Assembly (NCBI GenBank): GCA_039924845.1
Contig: JBDTAC010000089.1
Coordinates: 42,844-106,843, forward strand
Direction: 5' to 3'
Origin: Bacteroidia bacterium
GTDB lineage: Bacteria > Bacteroidota > Bacteroidia > DATLTG01
DNA length: 64,000 nucleotides
Position numbers and translations under genes: made by a program. Shown here one piece after another: positions 62,541-64,000 of the stretch; within the stretch, counting starts at the first letter, position 1; each line of letters opens with the position of its first letter. The notes beneath the pieces are model-generated. The model ran no database searches, was not told the DNA's origin, and worked only from the letters and a program-made list of their open reading frames with translations.

Positions 62541-64000
62541 GAAGGGAGAAGTCGCCATTTTTGGCGACTTTTTTATTTTTGTGTTTCCCGAAATCCTTTG
62601 TAACAGTACAAAGTAGGTCTATCATTTCATTGGGTTTTGCGGTTCGATAAGTATTTTTGTTGAAAATCAGTTTTTCAGGGAATATTGAACCAAGAATCAT
62701 TTGTTTGCCTTCCAAAGTGCTTGTACTGTAATAATAATGCAGGTTTCCAAGTAATGTAACTCCATATTTTAAGTATTCCATAAAACCACTTTCCGTTTCT
62801 TTCAGTTCGCTAATTCTTACTTTCAGGTTCATCGTTTCTTTTTGTAAGGTATCCTTTATCCTGTTATAACTTTCTTTGTCCAGTTCATCATTTATTAGTT
62901 TCCTTGTCGCCTTATCGAGCATATCTTCTGTTTTGCTGAGTTCAAGGAATAGTTTTATTATTTCTGAGTCTCGCTCTTTTTCGTTGCCCTTAAATATATC
63001 TTTCATAACCTCCAAGTAAAGCTGCCCTATTTGAGGCTTCATGGATATATCGGAGAGCCATTGTGTAAACGTAGTGTGTACAGTTTCTGTGCTTATTCTC
63101 TCTTTGCATCCATTCTGACAGTGGTAATAAAAGTATTTCTCATTCCTTCCTTTTGAACAACTGGCAGTAAGATTGCCTCCGCAACTATTACATATTAAAA
63201 AACCTCTCATTGGAAACTCTTCTCTTATCAAGCTCCTTTTTAGTTGTACTTTTTTCTTTCCTTCCAATACGTTTTGCACATCTTTAAAAAGAGTTTCGTT
63301 CACAATGGATTCATGTATGCCCTGTATTATTTCTTCGGGTTCATTACGGTATGCTTTCAGTCCTATTTGTCCGCAATAGATTGGGTTTCTTAGCATTCTC
63401 CAAAATTGATTTTTACTTCGTGTTAAGCCCTCTAAATACATTTTTTTCCAAAGTGTTTCTGTTGGATAATTACCTGTGGCGCATAACTCAAAAGATTTTC
63501 TAACCAAACTTGCCTTTTCTGATTTTACAATAATAGGTTTGTTCTGTCCGTCCCTTTCATTTTTATATCCGATAGGTGCGACTCCTAAAAACCTTCCCTG
63601 TCTTTTATTTTTTCGTATTCCATTAATAGTATTCATCGCTCTGCGGTCATTCTCTACTTCGGGTATAGTTAAGTAAAAAGAAAGCATCATTTTTTGTTCA
63701 GGAATACCAAAATCAATGGGTTGTTCAATAGCATTGACTTCTATTCCGAGTTTTGCTAATTTGGAAATCATATTATAGGCTTCGGGTGCATTTCTACTGA
63801 ATCTGTCCCAACGAAGTACCATTAATTTTTGTACAAGTCCTTTGTTTGATTTTATAAAATTCAGGAGCTTGTTAAATTCAGGTCTGTTTTCAAAATTCTT
63901 TGCCGAATAATCTTCCGCAAAATAGTGAACTGGATTATCTCCTGTTAGTGTGCAATATTGGTAAAGTCGCTCCTTTTGAAAAGGAATACTTGTTCCTTTG
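62497..64000 (-). CDS. Large serine recombinase of an integrated element, N-terminus beyond window
   Basis: About 500 residues visible, open to the right edge. Resolvase-type catalytic domain remnant (SAKNFENRPEFNKLLNFI, LRWDRFSRNAPEAYNM, IPEQKMMLSFYLTIPEVENDRRA), a recombinase DNA-binding domain (GYKNERDGQNKPIIV ... RMLRNPIYCGQIGL), a Cys zinc ribbon (FLICNSCGGNLTASCSKG ... YYHCQNGC) and a coiled coil. The nucleophilic Ser lies outside the window. The last codons, ...QVAKGGLEPPTSGL, are the antisense of tRNA-Met, and the stop is in its anticodon loop. No AT repeat core inside, consistent with foreign origin. Confidence 0.93.
   Translation of the reverse strand, partial: KGTSIPFQKERLYQYCTLTGDNPVHYFAEDYSAKNFENRPEFNKLLNFIKSNKGLVQKLMVLRWDRFSRNAPEAYNMISKLAKLGIEVNAIEQPIDFGIPEQKMMLSFYLTIPEVENDRRAMNTINGIRKNKRQGRFLGVAPIGYKNERDGQNKPIIVKSEKASLVRKSFELCATGNYPTETLWKKMYLEGLTRSKNQFWRMLRNPIYCGQIGLKAYRNEPEEIIQGIHESIVNETLFKDVQNVLEGKKKVQLKRSLIREEFPMRGFLICNSCGGNLTASCSKGRNEKYFYYHCQNGCKERISTETVHTTFTQWLSDISMKPQIGQLYLEVMKDIFKGNEKERDSEIIKLFLELSKTEDMLDKATRKLINDELDKESYNRIKDTLQKETMNLKVRISELKETESGFMEYLKYGVTLLGNLHYYYSTSTLEGKQMILGSIFPEKLIFNKNTYRTAKPNEMIDLLCTVTKDFGKHKNKKVAKNGDFSLQVAKGGLEPPTSGL
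62549..62580 (+). terminator. Intrinsic terminator after tRNA-Met, inside the recombinase gene
   Basis: AAGTCGCC (62549-62556) pairs with GGCGACTT (62563-62570), followed by TTTTATTTTT. It ends tRNA transcription and lies in the antisense of the recombinase C-terminal codons. Confidence 0.8.

Overview
The window looks like a chromosomal segment of an AT-rich member of the Bacteroidota. Supporting signs are type IX secretion sorting domains at the C-termini of two secreted proteins, upstream boxes of the Bacteroidota type (TAnnTTTG, sometimes with TTG about 19 bases further up), a short primary sigma factor without region 1.1, and many families typical of the phylum (DUF2851, DUF5522, DUF5683, DUF4249 with a TonB-dependent receptor, a signal peptidase I with an extra N-terminal membrane domain). 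Menaquinone is made by the futalosine route (mqnA, mqnB, mqnD all present). The species cannot be named from the sequence.

Layout. 1-4.2 kb: a truncated cation-diffusion-facilitator exporter, then a + strand run of glycosyltransferase, O-antigen ligase-like protein and Kir-type potassium channel. 4.3-13 kb: housekeeping genes (TonB-like protein, DUF2851, mqnA, gyrB, comB, gcvT, rpoD) and one unrecognised gene. 13-20 kb: a 1739-residue modular T9SS adhesin, a 21-bp tandem repeat array, a small ORF and a second T9SS cargo protein. 20-25 kb: TPR proteins, ribH, a thioesterase and a YbjQ protein. 25-33.7 kb: an Nramp-Usp fusion, an orphan TIR/deoxyribosyltransferase-like protein, ribBA, mqnB-mqnD-hldD-DUF5522, and rocD. 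33.7-47.5 kb: rlmD, an NlpC/P60 peptidase, a phosphoribosyltransferase, an M23-LysM peptidase, a cyclophilin, a PAP2 protein, thioredoxin-like proteins, pirin, and the - strand block parA-parB-DUF5683-dapB-lepB. 47.5-53.2 kb: repeat-rich intergenic DNA around a small membrane protein, a phospholipase C/S1-P1-like protein and a TonB receptor/DUF4249 pair. 53.2-62.4 kb: a MuiA-like protein, an MFS transporter, trmN6, rpsP-rimM, envelope glycosyltransferases, a PAP2 phosphatase and a lysine-rich START-like protein. 62.46-64 kb: tRNA-Met followed by a large serine recombinase whose last codons lie inside the tRNA gene on the opposite strand, so an integrated element starts here and runs off the right edge.

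The most striking signal is not a gene. A short AT palindrome with core AAAAATTATTTTT or its complement AAAAATAATTTTT occurs about 42 times exactly, with many one-mismatch relatives, between and inside genes from about 0.7 to 62.4 kb. Many copies have gene-specific complementary arms (hairpins, some with a T-tract), several supply the TAA stop of the upstream gene, and others lie in frame in proteins as KNNFS, KIIF or EKLFF. No exact core lies in the large adhesin gene or in the recombinase. A second intergenic repeat of roughly 170 bp has two copies and a fragment, and a third inverted repeat lies next to gyrB. Several genes were found that are partial or too short to be called easily: the CDF exporter, a DUF5522 protein, a 55-residue ORF and a possible gene remnant.
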